From Pararcticibacter amylolyticus (GTDB lineage: Bacteria; Bacteroidota; Bacteroidia; Sphingobacteriales; Sphingobacteriaceae): a stretch of DNA of 56,537 nucleotides. Shown here piece after piece: positions 9,401 to 17,290 of this stretch; the first letter of the stretch is position 1; each line of letters opens with the position of its first letter. The stretch covers positions 89,754 to 146,290 of the forward strand of contig NZ_QEAS01000007.1 in the NCBI RefSeq assembly GCF_003130405.1, in the 5' to 3' direction. The translations under genes and the position numbers were made by a program. Below the pieces are notes generated by a model. It made no database searches and was not told the DNA's origin. It saw only the letters and a program-made list of their open reading frames with translations.

Positions 9401-9601
9401 CAGCGGAGCTTTAATAAAGCTGTCCGCTTGTTGCTTCAAGCCATTCCCCAAAAGGGATATAAAAAATACCTGTCGGACATGGTACATATGCAGATCAACC
9501 GGATCTTAACTGATGAACATCGTAAGCAGGAACTGGTAATTTCCTATTGTTTGTTTAAGCACTATACGTCTATGTACAAGAGGCAATATCAGGAAGTATG
9601 A
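6458..9601 (+). CDS. LanB-type lantibiotic dehydratase with C-terminal elimination (thiopeptide/SpaB_C) domain
   Basis: The roughly 1047-residue protein is a full-length class I lanthipeptide dehydratase. The N-terminal glutamylation domain (about residues 40-720) carries the family hallmark RPTPFGLFSSFS near residue 127. The C-terminal elimination domain (about 760-1040) carries WFFIRYSDPHPHIRLRLK. By family knowledge it uses glutamyl-tRNA to activate Ser/Thr of a precursor peptide and then eliminates glutamate to give dehydro-residues, in the cytoplasm. No LanC cyclase, protease or ABC exporter is seen in the window. The start is uncertain: GTG 6458 is the longest, but ATG 6533 has a GGAG nine bases ahead, and ATG 6569 or 6575 lies just before the conserved FYPKLILRSP. 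The gene converges on a two-component pair, and a candidate precursor peptide lies at 11495. Confidence 0.9.
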   Translation: MHQLSKDSTEYFFCKKTYMNVEIVVMNARIVKTNETFMYMEQLKFYPKLILRSPSRSIEEYASASLDQLLADRDFKQALKHANPMFFGLLSKKAFNAEKLNDQEISTLKKYLNRMCFRPTPFGLFSSFSVVDWNGENLPAVFLREQQRVHVLPDQIINHLLNSLLKENTDPSALHYRSNVSCYIIHQEIRYLQTCIVKGTIEYQLQSVPANFVNRKILKFCDKGRSLAEIIRFLMEQVSCDSEEAQHYCEFLIENGMLVSAFFFNVTGTPYWSRFIDKVSEDTPLRSVLLDLDEKLKLSDLDKAGETVKKLMAVNGYPESEEKSLLYVNFERKITPGGGLSSFIQPLILDAIDCCKRLSLPAVAPDMTQFIRLFKDRYDLQQIPLLQVLDPEAGIGYGNTNYEVLLLKDLTFKDQAESPGNKWSDVHVLLLKLWNEGRVTKGGLPLIMIDKEALYALPASENVSLPPSSSVIFRLTGENVFIESAGGATAMQLAGRFTLFSEELLNAMRDIARAEERLNPEVVFAEIIHLTGAHTDNINLRENIYEFDLIVSGQSVLRPEKQIFLNDLLVSVRNNKVVLYSRRLDKVIVPRLSSAYNYRLNDLPVFRFLCDVQNQGIQPNLSLDLSALFPGLDFYPRVMYKNSILYPATWRLKESVIRKILSASPDDQIRLFNEFADEAILTEYFSINQSDRYLVFNRKSENDIRFFLKTVANKEDVILKEFFTPDSALFSLRDEQSKLYGHQLICFLVNDKNVYNGGFVGHAPAIKKQRLFLPGSEWLYIKIYCKPIAANHLLSHVLMPLISKKQHAISKWFFIRYSDPHPHIRLRLKLFNEEPAGIIGFISNRLEKEIHSGIIVSYVVDAYQRELERYGAAIELVEDVFHEGSLLVASLLRGLHDFEQTATEYSVTFVSLLSLFKSVNSDLSFNIDLFEDYYSGLFAEFRGNKLLKIQLDQKYRMFKRDLERWERSGEKEIYSFSARKHQRSFNKAVRLLLQAIPQKGYKKYLSDMVHMQINRILTDEHRKQELVISYCLFKHYTSMYKRQYQEV

Positions 9602-9605
9602 CACG

Positions 9606-10334
9606 TTAAATCTTCCTTTTTGAGTTAAGAAGCCGTTTTGACAACTTTTCCAGAAACGGTATTCTAAAGGTAGTGCCGATATCGATTTTTTCTCCGTTTA
9701 CAAGAAATATGCGGTTGCCTTCTACTGCTTTAATTTTCCGGTTGTTAATGATTGTCGATTTGTGTACACGTGAAAAATGCTCCTCCGGGAGAAATTGTTC
9801 AATTTCAGCCATTGTGAGGTAAACCAGGTGCTTTTCATTTTCCAGATTGATCTCTATGTAGTTTCCTTCGGATTTTACGAAAACAATCTCGGCAAATTCA
9901 AATCGTATGATTTTTCCTTTAAACTCACTTTTTGCAAAAAAGAAGTCCTCCTCTTTTGGAGGACTTGCTGTTTCTTTAGAAGCAAGGTGCTTCCTTGCTT
10001 TTTGTATGCTCTTTAAAAATCGCTGATACTGAACCGGCTTTACAAGGAAGTCGAACGCTTCTTTTTCAAACGCCTGTACTGCAAATCGGGGATGCGCCGT
10101 TGTAAAGATGATCAGGCTGTATACAGAAACATATCCGGCAAACTCCAGCCCGGAAAGCTGCGGCATATCTACATCAGCAAAAATGACATCGGGAAAATGA
10201 GTTTTGCCGATCTCACTTAATGCATGTAGTGGATTGGTTGTCGTACCAATCAATTTAAGCCCATCAGTCTTCCCTATATACTCTTCCAGAATTTCAATAG
10301 CATGAAATTCGTCATCCACTATGTAACAAGTCAT
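9606..10334 (-). CDS. LytTR-family response regulator
   Basis: The 242-residue protein has a receiver domain (1-120) with acidic pocket DDE at 7-9, phospho-acceptor Asp54 in FADVDMP and the conserved Lys of FLVKPV. A C-terminal LytTR DNA-binding domain (about 140-238) includes FVKSEGNYIEI and HKSTIINNRKI. It follows the histidine kinase by four bases, so the two form an operon. It ends four bases from the end of the convergent LanB gene. The likely role is controlling nearby promoters; the LanB gene or the small peptide gene are natural candidates, but no LytTR site was identified. Confidence 0.93.
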   Translation of the reverse strand: MTCYIVDDEFHAIEILEEYIGKTDGLKLIGTTTNPLHALSEIGKTHFPDVIFADVDMPQLSGLEFAGYVSVYSLIIFTTAHPRFAVQAFEKEAFDFLVKPVQYQRFLKSIQKARKHLASKETASPPKEEDFFFAKSEFKGKIIRFEFAEIVFVKSEGNYIEINLENEKHLVYLTMAEIEQFLPEEHFSRVHKSTIINNRKIKAVEGNRIFLVNGEKIDIGTTFRIPFLEKLSKRLLNSKRKI

Positions 10335-10338
10335 GTTT

Positions 10339-11394
10339 CTATAAAGATAGTTTTAATTCAGTAAAGAAAATTGATCCTTCTTTTTTTGTTTCCAAATGAA
10401 ACCTTTCCGGGTAATGCGTGGCGAGCCGGGTCTTCACATTGCTTAATCCAATGTTTCTTCCCGGAAGAGGATGTGAAGGCCTGATTTTATTCCTGCTTGT
10501 AAACGATAGTTCGTCGTTGTTTACGCTTATTTCAATTAATGCCGGGTTTTTATGGTCTGTCAGGTCGCCGTGTTTATAGATGTTTTCAACAAGGGTAAGA
10601 AGGATGAGTGGAGGTACTCTGATATCTTCAAAATCTCCGTTGAAATTTGCGTCTACATATAATTGATTTCTGAACCGAAGCTGGTTTAACTTCAGGAAGT
10701 TTTCAATTTGTTCAACTTCCTGATCAAGGTGAGTCTTGTTATCATCACTGATGTCTTCCAGTGAATACTGCATGAGTTGGGATAGCAGCATGATGCATTC
10801 TGCGGCTTCGGCAGAAGTACGTCTGACACTGTTATAGATAAAATTAAGAGTATTGAAGAGTAAGTGAGGATTGATCTGGGATTGTAGAAAGGCGTTTTCT
10901 GCTTTTATGAGGTTCTTTTCTACTTCCAGTTTGTGTTTTTCTGCATCGCTGAGTTTTTTTCTGTAATCGAGGAGGTACTTTGCGGCGCTGTATCCTATAC
11001 TGAATGTCATAAACTGAACACCTCTGGTAAGATTTCTAAAAACGTGTTCCCAGTCGGTCTCTTTCTTTCGTTGTACAGGGTAATATCCCATTACATAATA
11101 ATCCATAACCGTTTTTACAGCGAGATAAAGGATCAGCCCTAAGAGTGTTAATACTATAAATACATAAGGTGCTTTTGATTTGGAGAAACAATACTCCAGA
11201 ATACAAAAAGAACTGAAATAAAAATATCCAATGTTTAAAATGTAATATGCAATATAAGTGGAGGGGCCATAAATAAAGGAACCGAAGCTGATATAGATAC
11301 TGAGTAATTCATAGATGATGAAAATTGTCCAGACTAGTAAATGTTGAATATATGTTTGCCGGAGGAGCTCTCTGAATTGTTTTCTTTTTGTCAT
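10339..11394 (-). CDS. LytS/YehU-type sensor histidine kinase
   Basis: The 351-residue protein has four hydrophobic segments in residues about 18-95 plus one at 125-140, a short coiled coil (148-168), and a His_kinase domain with the phospho-acceptor His177 in QINPHLLFNTL. The ATP-binding part has LVENIYKHGD and GRNIGLSNVKTRL. It lacks a large extracellular sensor domain, so it probably senses within or at the membrane. It is the first gene of the kinase/regulator operon and is transcribed divergently from the 46-codon peptide gene, sharing the 100-base intergenic region with it. Confidence 0.92.
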   Translation of the reverse strand: MTKRKQFRELLRQTYIQHLLVWTIFIIYELLSIYISFGSFIYGPSTYIAYYILNIGYFYFSSFCILEYCFSKSKAPYVFIVLTLLGLILYLAVKTVMDYYVMGYYPVQRKKETDWEHVFRNLTRGVQFMTFSIGYSAAKYLLDYRKKLSDAEKHKLEVEKNLIKAENAFLQSQINPHLLFNTLNFIYNSVRRTSAEAAECIMLLSQLMQYSLEDISDDNKTHLDQEVEQIENFLKLNQLRFRNQLYVDANFNGDFEDIRVPPLILLTLVENIYKHGDLTDHKNPALIEISVNNDELSFTSRNKIRPSHPLPGRNIGLSNVKTRLATHYPERFHLETKKEGSIFFTELKLSL

Positions 11395-11494
11395 TGAAAT
11401 GTAATCACACTGGTTTCATCTTTCTAAACCTTACGCTCGTGTAAAAAAATTTTCTGACAGAGCATAAGCCATCAACTTGGGAAAAAGCAAAATT

Positions 11495-11635
11495 ATGAAA
11501 AAGCTCAATTCCAAGAAACTGGTTTGTAAGGCAACCGTTCGTTTTAAATTTAAGGGGAAATCGATTACTAACAGTTTTAACTTTCCGACTGATCCAACAA
11601 ATCCCACTGTTACAAGTAGTAGTCTTGTATATTGA
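11495..11635 (+). CDS. Small Ser/Thr-rich peptide, candidate RiPP precursor
   Basis: A 46-codon gene starts with MKKLNSKKLVCKATVRF, and its C-terminal half (TDPTNPTVTSSSLVY) is rich in Thr, Ser and Pro. Evidence that it is real: a GGGAAAAAG purine stretch ahead of the ATG, a basic N-terminus typical of leader peptides, a compact hairpin terminator nine bases after the stop, and a position divergent from the regulator pair beside a LanB dehydratase. Its only Cys is residue 11, in the likely leader, so it could not form lanthionine in the C-terminal core; dehydration without cyclisation, or another role, would be needed. No GG cleavage site or FNLD box is present. The assignment as LanB substrate is inference. 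Confidence 0.55.
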   Translation: MKKLNSKKLVCKATVRFKFKGKSITNSFNFPTDPTNPTVTSSSLVY

Positions 11636-11643
11636 TATTAAAT

Positions 11644-11662
11644 AAATCCTGCGAGGATTTTT
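11644..11662 (+). terminator. Short intrinsic terminator after the small peptide gene
   Basis: AAATCCT (11644-11650), loop GCG, AGGATTT (11654-11660) and a short T-tail. A 7-bp stem is modest, but its position right after a small open frame is telling. Confidence 0.5.
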
Positions 11663-11797
11663 AATGTGCTTTTAATATTCTCTTAATATTAAACCGCTTC
11701 TTTTGGCTCAGTAAGATCCGTCGATTCATGGTTGTCTGTTTTCTGGATACAATTATTGGATTTATCGTCAATGGTTATCCGAAAAGGAAGGGCCTGT

Positions 11798-11846
11798 AGA
11801 AATATTTTATATTCAGTTTAGTAAAAACCGCATATAAAATATTTCT
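11798..11846. repeat. Perfect 15-bp inverted repeat upstream of the ECF sigma gene
   Basis: AGAAATATTTTATAT (11798-11812) and its exact reverse complement (11832-11846) flank a 19-base spacer, 48 bases before the sigma factor start. It lacks a T-tail, so it is not a typical terminator. It could be an operator for a dimeric regulator or a leader hairpin. A TATCTTAG, close to a -7 element, overlaps its right end. Confidence 0.6.
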
Positions 11847-11894
11847 ATCTTAGTTGATAGAACACTGATATAACGCTGGTTAGCTGGTACGAGC

Positions 11895-12452
11895 ATGGAA
11901 GAAGATAAGTTTTTATTGAGAAGAATGCAGGAGGGCAGCAGTGAGGCGTTTGATGCCCTTTATGAAAAGTACTGGGAAGTCGTCTATTCAGCCGCATTTA
12001 AGAGACTTACTGACGCTGATTATGCAAAAGATATCACCCAGGATATTTTTCTTCAGCTTTGGACGAGGCGGGAGGAGCTGCTTATAGACAATTTGCCGGG
12101 TTATCTTTTTACAGCAGTAAGAAATAATGTATTTAAATGGCTGGAGAAAGAGCAGAAATATACTCCTATTCCTGAACTGCTTTCACAACTCGAAATATCC
12201 AAAGATCAGGCGGACGCTTACATCCTGAAAAAGGAATTTCTGAACGTTTATGAAATGCTTGTCGGTTCTCTTACTCCTTCACAACAAGTTATTTTTAAGA
12301 TGCGGTTTAACCAGGATCTCTCCACAGAAGAGATCGCAGAGCAACTAAATATTTCGCGCAAAACCGTACAAAATCAATTAGGCAAGAGCATTGCGCAATT
12401 GCGCCAATCACTCACTATCATTTGCCTTTTATCAATTCTCGGACTTTTTTAA
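11895..12452 (+). CDS. FecI-like ECF RNA polymerase sigma factor
   Basis: The 185-residue protein shows sigma region 2 (AKDITQDIFLQLWTRREEL, about 55-75) and region 4 helix-turn-helix (LSTEEIAEQLNISRKTVQN, about 140-160), the two-domain layout of ECF sigma factors. The next gene encodes a FecR anti-sigma factor and then a SusC with an STN signalling domain. By analogy with Bacteroides, ligand-loaded SusC signals through FecR to release this sigma and activate the SusC/D locus. An ATG start at 11895 is clear. Confidence 0.93.
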   Translation: MEEDKFLLRRMQEGSSEAFDALYEKYWEVVYSAAFKRLTDADYAKDITQDIFLQLWTRREELLIDNLPGYLFTAVRNNVFKWLEKEQKYTPIPELLSQLEISKDQADAYILKKEFLNVYEMLVGSLTPSQQVIFKMRFNQDLSTEEIAEQLNISRKTVQNQLGKSIAQLRQSLTIICLLSILGLF

Positions 12453-12516
12453 AAAAAGTTAAAATTCCTGTGGGACTTTTTCGTGTTCGGCGGTCATTGA
12501 TATAAAGAGCCGCTAA

Positions 12517-13725
12517 ATGAACATGGATAGAGATGAGTTTCTCCGGATCCTGAGCAAATACAGAAGGGGAGAAGCTACTGACGCAGAGAAAGAGTTCCTG
12601 CATTCGTATTACAATCTTTTTGATGCCCGGGAAAGTCCTTTGGATATTATCAGCACAACTGAGAAGGAATCTCTGAAGGACAGCATGAAAAAAGAACTGC
12701 AGCGGCAAATAGCTTTGGATAGAAAGGGGGAAGTACGGGATCTTCATCGTCGTCGTTCTGTCTTACGCTGGATGGCGGCTGCGGTGGTTCTGGTCGTATC
12801 GGCTCTTACTATTTGGTTCTATCAAAATAATGAAAAAAGAATAAGTACCCGGAATCTGGCAGAAGCCAACCCCGTTAAAGCTAAGCGGCAGGATATAGCG
12901 CCGGGTGGTAACAAAGCTACATTGACACTTGCAGACGGATCTTCGGTAGTATTGGACAACGCTGGGGCAGGATTGGTGGCGGATCAGTCGGGTGCCTCCG
13001 TAAATAAAACTAAAGATGGCGAACTGATATACAGTCCTCATGAAACGAATAACAGTTCAGCAATTTCTTACAACACGGTTTCTATACCAAGAGGAGGGCA
13101 GTATTCTCTTGTGCTTTCCGACGGCACGAAGGTTTGGCTGAACTCCGCTTCTTCGATTCGCTTTCCTACTATTTTCAGCGATAATGAAAGGCGTATAGAA
13201 GTTACCGGGGAAGCCTATTTTGAAGTCAGTCATGTTTTCTCAAAAGCGGGCGACAGAATCCCGTTCATTGTCAGTTCGCGTGATCAGGAGATAAAAGTAT
13301 TGGGTACTCATTTTAATATCAGTGCTTACGAAGACGAGGAGCATACATCTACTACATTACTGGAAGGAAGTGTTATCGTGAAAGCTGCAGGCAGTACAGG
13401 AAAAGAAGTAAAACTGCAACCCGGCCAGCAGGCTGTTGTCAATCCGGCTTCTTCATCTATCAGGGTACAGGATGCCGATCTCGAAAAAGCAGTTGCATGG
13501 AAAAACGGATACTTCAAATTCGACAAAGAAGATTTACCTGCCATCATGCGGCAGGTGTCGCGCTGGTATGACGTAGACGTGGAATACAGGGGCAAGGTTC
13601 AGTCGGACCAGTTTGTCGGGAAGATCAGAAGAACAGCTTACGTTTCCGGGGTTTTGCGCATTCTTGAATTAAGCAATGTGAACTGTCACATTGAGGGAAG
13701 AAAAATAATTGTAGGAAATAACTAA
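12517..13725 (+). CDS. FecR-family anti-sigma factor
   Basis: The 402-residue protein has a cytoplasmic N-terminal segment (1-85), one transmembrane helix (about 86-105, WMAAAVVLVVSALTIWFY), the periplasmic FecR domain (about 185-290) and a C-terminal DUF4974-type domain (about 325-400, YFKFDKEDLPAIMRQVSRW). It should bind the ECF sigma encoded just upstream and receive the signal from the STN domain of the SusC downstream. MNMDRDEF offers two possible start codons (12517 and 12523). Confidence 0.94.
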   Translation: MNMDRDEFLRILSKYRRGEATDAEKEFLHSYYNLFDARESPLDIISTTEKESLKDSMKKELQRQIALDRKGEVRDLHRRRSVLRWMAAAVVLVVSALTIWFYQNNEKRISTRNLAEANPVKAKRQDIAPGGNKATLTLADGSSVVLDNAGAGLVADQSGASVNKTKDGELIYSPHETNNSSAISYNTVSIPRGGQYSLVLSDGTKVWLNSASSIRFPTIFSDNERRIEVTGEAYFEVSHVFSKAGDRIPFIVSSRDQEIKVLGTHFNISAYEDEEHTSTTLLEGSVIVKAAGSTGKEVKLQPGQQAVVNPASSSIRVQDADLEKAVAWKNGYFKFDKEDLPAIMRQVSRWYDVDVEYRGKVQSDQFVGKIRRTAYVSGVLRILELSNVNCHIEGRKIIVGNN

Positions 13726-13780
13726 ATAAGGCAGAAACTATGAAAACATAACTACACGCCCCTGAAGTTTGATCCAAAAG

Positions 13781-13808
13781 AACCGGAAGTGCTGCAACAC
13801 CACCGGTT
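13781..13808 (+). promoter_or_regulatory. Hairpin in the FecR-SusC intergenic region
   Basis: AACCGG and CCGGTT flank a 2x2 internal mismatch and a GTG/CAC stem with loop CTGCAA. Without a T-run it is not a standard terminator. It may tune the step-up in expression from fecR to susC or stabilise the processed mRNA. Confidence 0.4.
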
Positions 13809-13885
13809 CGGTTCCCCGAAGGGATAGCCGGATTAACAAAAGATTTTATCTCGAACTCATCCATTAATCCAAACATCACAAATGT

Positions 13886-16800
13886 ATGCATTTACACTCT
13901 CATGGTAAAATGCCTGGGATCAGGACGTTTTTATCATCCAAACCGTTTCTGGTAATGAAACTCACAGCAATTTTACTCACAATTACTTGTCTGCAGCTCA
14001 GCGCGAGAAGCTTTTCCCAAAATGTAAGTGTCTCGGTGAGAAATGTGCCGCTGGAGAAAGTATTAGCGGCCATAGAAAAGCAAAGCGGCTATTTTGTGTT
14101 CTATAAATACAATGAACTGAAACAGGCTAAGCCCGTTACTCTTCAGCTCAATAACGTGCCCCTTCTGAAGGCTTTGGAAGAAAGCTTCAGGGAACAGCCG
14201 TTTAAATATGTTATTGAGAACAATACGATTATAGTTACAAAGAAGACTGAAAAGGAGCGGGAAAAAGAGGCTCAGTTAATAGAAGTCAGGGGAAAGATTA
14301 CCGATACAGAAGGACAGCCGCTGCCGGGAGCGACAGTCAGGGTGAAAAACTCGAATCAGGCGGTTGTTTCTGATGTGAACGGGACGTTTGTTCTGGGAAA
14401 TGTAAAAGACAATGCTGTTCTTGTGGTAAGTTATACCGGCTTTGCTCAGCAGGAAATTCCTGTGAATGGAAGAACACAGGTAAATATCAGCCTGAAAGAG
14501 GATTTGCAGAACCTGAGTGAGGTGGTGGTTGTGGGGTATGGAACACAGAAGAAGGTAAATCTGACGGGTTCCGTAAGTGTGGTCACAGGCGCTGATATTG
14601 AGAACCGCCCCGTCAGAAATACCACATCTGCGTTACAGGGCTTAATGGCTGGGGTGACAGTAGTGAGCAGTACTGCCCTTCCCGGGAATAATGCTACTTC
14701 GATCCGTGTCAGAGGAATCGGAACGCTGAATGATGCTAATCCTCTACTGGTCGTGGACGGTGTGCCGGGAGGAAATATGAATATTCTTAATCCGGATGAT
14801 ATAGAGAGCATTTCTGTTTTAAAGGATGCTTCTTCTTCTTCTATTTACGGGGTACGGGGATCCAATGGAGTTATACTGGTCACCACAAAAAAGGGAAAAG
14901 GAGAACAGCCGTCTATTGGCTATAGCAATTACTTTGGTTTTCAAACCCCCACTGCTTTGCCCAAAAGGCTGGGATCGGTTGATTATATGCAACTACTTAA
15001 TGAGTCGCGGGTGAATGTGGGGCTTAATCCTACTTATACCGATGGCCAGATTGAAATAGCCAGAAGTGGTTCAGATCCGAACTATTATGCCAATACCGAC
15101 TGGGTAGATGCAATCATGAAAAAAAGCGCACCCCAGCAGAACCATAATGTAAGTATAAATGGTGGGGCAAAAAATCTGAACTACTACCTATCGTATGGTT
15201 ATCTGAAAGAAGGAGGCCTGGTTACGGGTGATAAATATAAAGCCAAAAGGCAAAACATCCGGGCTAGACTGAACACAACCCTTTTCGACAGACTGGACTT
15301 GGATGCAAATGTGGGTTATATAGACAGGAATTATGCAGGATCGTCCGAGAGCGTTACATCTGCCGGTGGTCCCATTTATGCATCTATGCAGATCATTCCG
15401 CTCGTTCCTGTACGTTTTACTACAGGAGGTTGGGGGTATATCGGTGGGTCTCGTAATCCTGTAGCAGTGACAACTGACGGTGGAACGAACGATTTTGGTT
15501 CTCAGGAAATCACAGCGAATCTGCAGTCGAAGCTGAACCTTGGTAAGGGCTTAAGCTTAAAAGGGCAGTATGCTGTGATCCGCTCCAATTCTAAAAGAAC
15601 AGTTTTCAATAAAACGATCAATTATTATAGCCCGGACGACGGTTCTTTAATTTATCAGACCAATCCAACAAACAGTTTGACTGCATCTGATTATACCAAT
15701 TTCTATCAGTCGTTTTTAGGACTTGCAGAATATGAGAGAACTCTTGCCGAAAAACATGAACTAAAGGCGATGATAGCGTTTTCAAGGGAAGAAGAGATCA
15801 GTGATAATTTTTCGGCAAGCCGCCTGAGTCTTCCTTCCCAGGATGTACCTAATTTAAATATTGGTACAACCCAGCAGGAGAATAAAGCTAATGCCGAACA
15901 ATGGGCATTACAATCAGTTTTTGGAAGGTTAAACTACATTTATAATAAGAAATACCTGGTGGAAGGAAACTTCAGGTATGATGGATCCTCACGCTTTATA
16001 AGCAGCCTCCGTTGGGACTGGTTTGCTTCAGGGTCCTTGGGATGGGTGTTTTCTGAGGAAAGCTTTTTCGAACCATTGAAAAAGGTGTTTGATTTTGGTA
16101 AGATCAGAGCTTCTTATGGGAACCAGGGAAATGATAATGTATTGAATTCTGATGGTGACCGGCTAAATTATGGGTTCCTGGCAACGATAGGTCCTGTTCA
16201 GACCATGCCCCTTGGGAATACCCCCCAAATTGGATACAGGCAAAATGGGGTTGCTAATGAGATAATAAGGTGGGAAGCGGGATCAAAACAAGATATCGGT
16301 ATTGACCTCACTATGCTGAAAAGCCGCCTTGGGATTACAGCAGACTATTTTGTGAATAAAACCAACGCTATTCTTTTAAATGTTCCTCTTCCGGATGTAA
16401 TGGGAATACGAGGTAATTATCCTCCTCAGAACGCCGGAAAAGTAGAGAACAGAGGGTGGGAGTTACTCTTGTCATGGAAAGACAGAATAAAGAAGGTAGG
16501 TTATGGAGCCAGTTTCAATATTTCGGATGTAAAAAATGAAGTAACAAGTCTTGGTGGTGTCGCTACAACACCTGCAGACCGGGTTCGGATGTTAGGTTAT
16601 CCGATTGATGCTTTCTATGGATTTGTTTCTAATGGAATTGCACAGGAAGCTGATTTTGATTATAACCCTGCAACGAAGACATATACCCCGAGATTTCCTT
16701 ACGACTCTCAGTACACACCTAAGCCGGGAGATATCATGCTGAAAGACCTTAACGGAGATGGTAAAATCACTACTGCCGACGACAGGCAGGTAATCGGGAA

Positions 16801-17284
16801 TGCCATTCCCCGCTATACCTTTGGATTTCGTGGTGATGCGGAATGGAAAGGTCTGGACTTCCAGTTCTTCCTTCAGGGAGTTGGAAAAGCGAATGGTTTA
16901 ATTACAGGCTCCGCAAGACACGCGTTTACTTCCGAATCCACTATGCCGCAGGATGTTCATCTAGACAGATGGACCATCGATAATCCGGATGCAACTTATC
17001 CCCGTCTGACCTATAATCAAACTTATAATCAACGCTTATCAACGTTCTGGCTGGAAGATGCTTCGTATCTCCGTCTTAAAAACATACAGCTTGGATATAC
17101 ATTGCCGGCTTCTCTTCTTCAGAAGGTCAGGGTAAGCCGTCTGAGGATATATGCGTCTGCCGACAACCTGTTCACCCGGTCAGACTACTTTCACGGATAT
17201 GATCCGGAAAGCCCGGTAACTTCCGGAGGATACTACCCTCAGGTGAAAACATTTGTGTTTGGTTTGAACGTCAATTTGAAATAA
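13886..17284 (+). CDS. SusC-family TonB-linked outer-membrane transporter with STN signalling domain
   Basis: The 1132-residue protein has a signal segment (about 24-45, ending RSFSQ), an STN domain (about 48-115) that marks FecR-coupled signalling receptors, a carboxypeptidase-regulatory-like domain (about 130-205), a SusC linker VVVVGYGTQKK, a plug (about 220-335) and a barrel ending in FGLNVNLK. It imports oligosaccharides with the SusD encoded six bases downstream. Starts at 13886 or 13910, or at the Met of MKLTAILL, are possible. Sigma, anti-sigma, SusC, SusD and enzymes run in one direction, as in a FecI/FecR-controlled glycan-use locus. Confidence 0.95.
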   Translation: MHLHSHGKMPGIRTFLSSKPFLVMKLTAILLTITCLQLSARSFSQNVSVSVRNVPLEKVLAAIEKQSGYFVFYKYNELKQAKPVTLQLNNVPLLKALEESFREQPFKYVIENNTIIVTKKTEKEREKEAQLIEVRGKITDTEGQPLPGATVRVKNSNQAVVSDVNGTFVLGNVKDNAVLVVSYTGFAQQEIPVNGRTQVNISLKEDLQNLSEVVVVGYGTQKKVNLTGSVSVVTGADIENRPVRNTTSALQGLMAGVTVVSSTALPGNNATSIRVRGIGTLNDANPLLVVDGVPGGNMNILNPDDIESISVLKDASSSSIYGVRGSNGVILVTTKKGKGEQPSIGYSNYFGFQTPTALPKRLGSVDYMQLLNESRVNVGLNPTYTDGQIEIARSGSDPNYYANTDWVDAIMKKSAPQQNHNVSINGGAKNLNYYLSYGYLKEGGLVTGDKYKAKRQNIRARLNTTLFDRLDLDANVGYIDRNYAGSSESVTSAGGPIYASMQIIPLVPVRFTTGGWGYIGGSRNPVAVTTDGGTNDFGSQEITANLQSKLNLGKGLSLKGQYAVIRSNSKRTVFNKTINYYSPDDGSLIYQTNPTNSLTASDYTNFYQSFLGLAEYERTLAEKHELKAMIAFSREEEISDNFSASRLSLPSQDVPNLNIGTTQQENKANAEQWALQSVFGRLNYIYNKKYLVEGNFRYDGSSRFISSLRWDWFASGSLGWVFSEESFFEPLKKVFDFGKIRASYGNQGNDNVLNSDGDRLNYGFLATIGPVQTMPLGNTPQIGYRQNGVANEIIRWEAGSKQDIGIDLTMLKSRLGITADYFVNKTNAILLNVPLPDVMGIRGNYPPQNAGKVENRGWELLLSWKDRIKKVGYGASFNISDVKNEVTSLGGVATTPADRVRMLGYPIDAFYGFVSNGIAQEADFDYNPATKTYTPRFPYDSQYTPKPGDIMLKDLNGDGKITTADDRQVIGNAIPRYTFGFRGDAEWKGLDFQFFLQGVGKANGLITGSARHAFTSESTMPQDVHLDRWTIDNPDATYPRLTYNQTYNQRLSTFWLEDASYLRLKNIQLGYTLPASLLQKVRVSRLRIYASADNLFTRSDYFHGYDPESPVTSGGYYPQVKTFVFGLNVNLK

Positions 17285-17290
17285 GATACA

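Noticed and set aside
12441-12462. ACTTTTTT/AAAAAAAGT palindrome at the end of the sigma gene as a terminator
   Set aside because: The stem is almost only A-T pairs, overlaps the stop codon, and lies between co-directional sigma and anti-sigma genes that should be co-transcribed.
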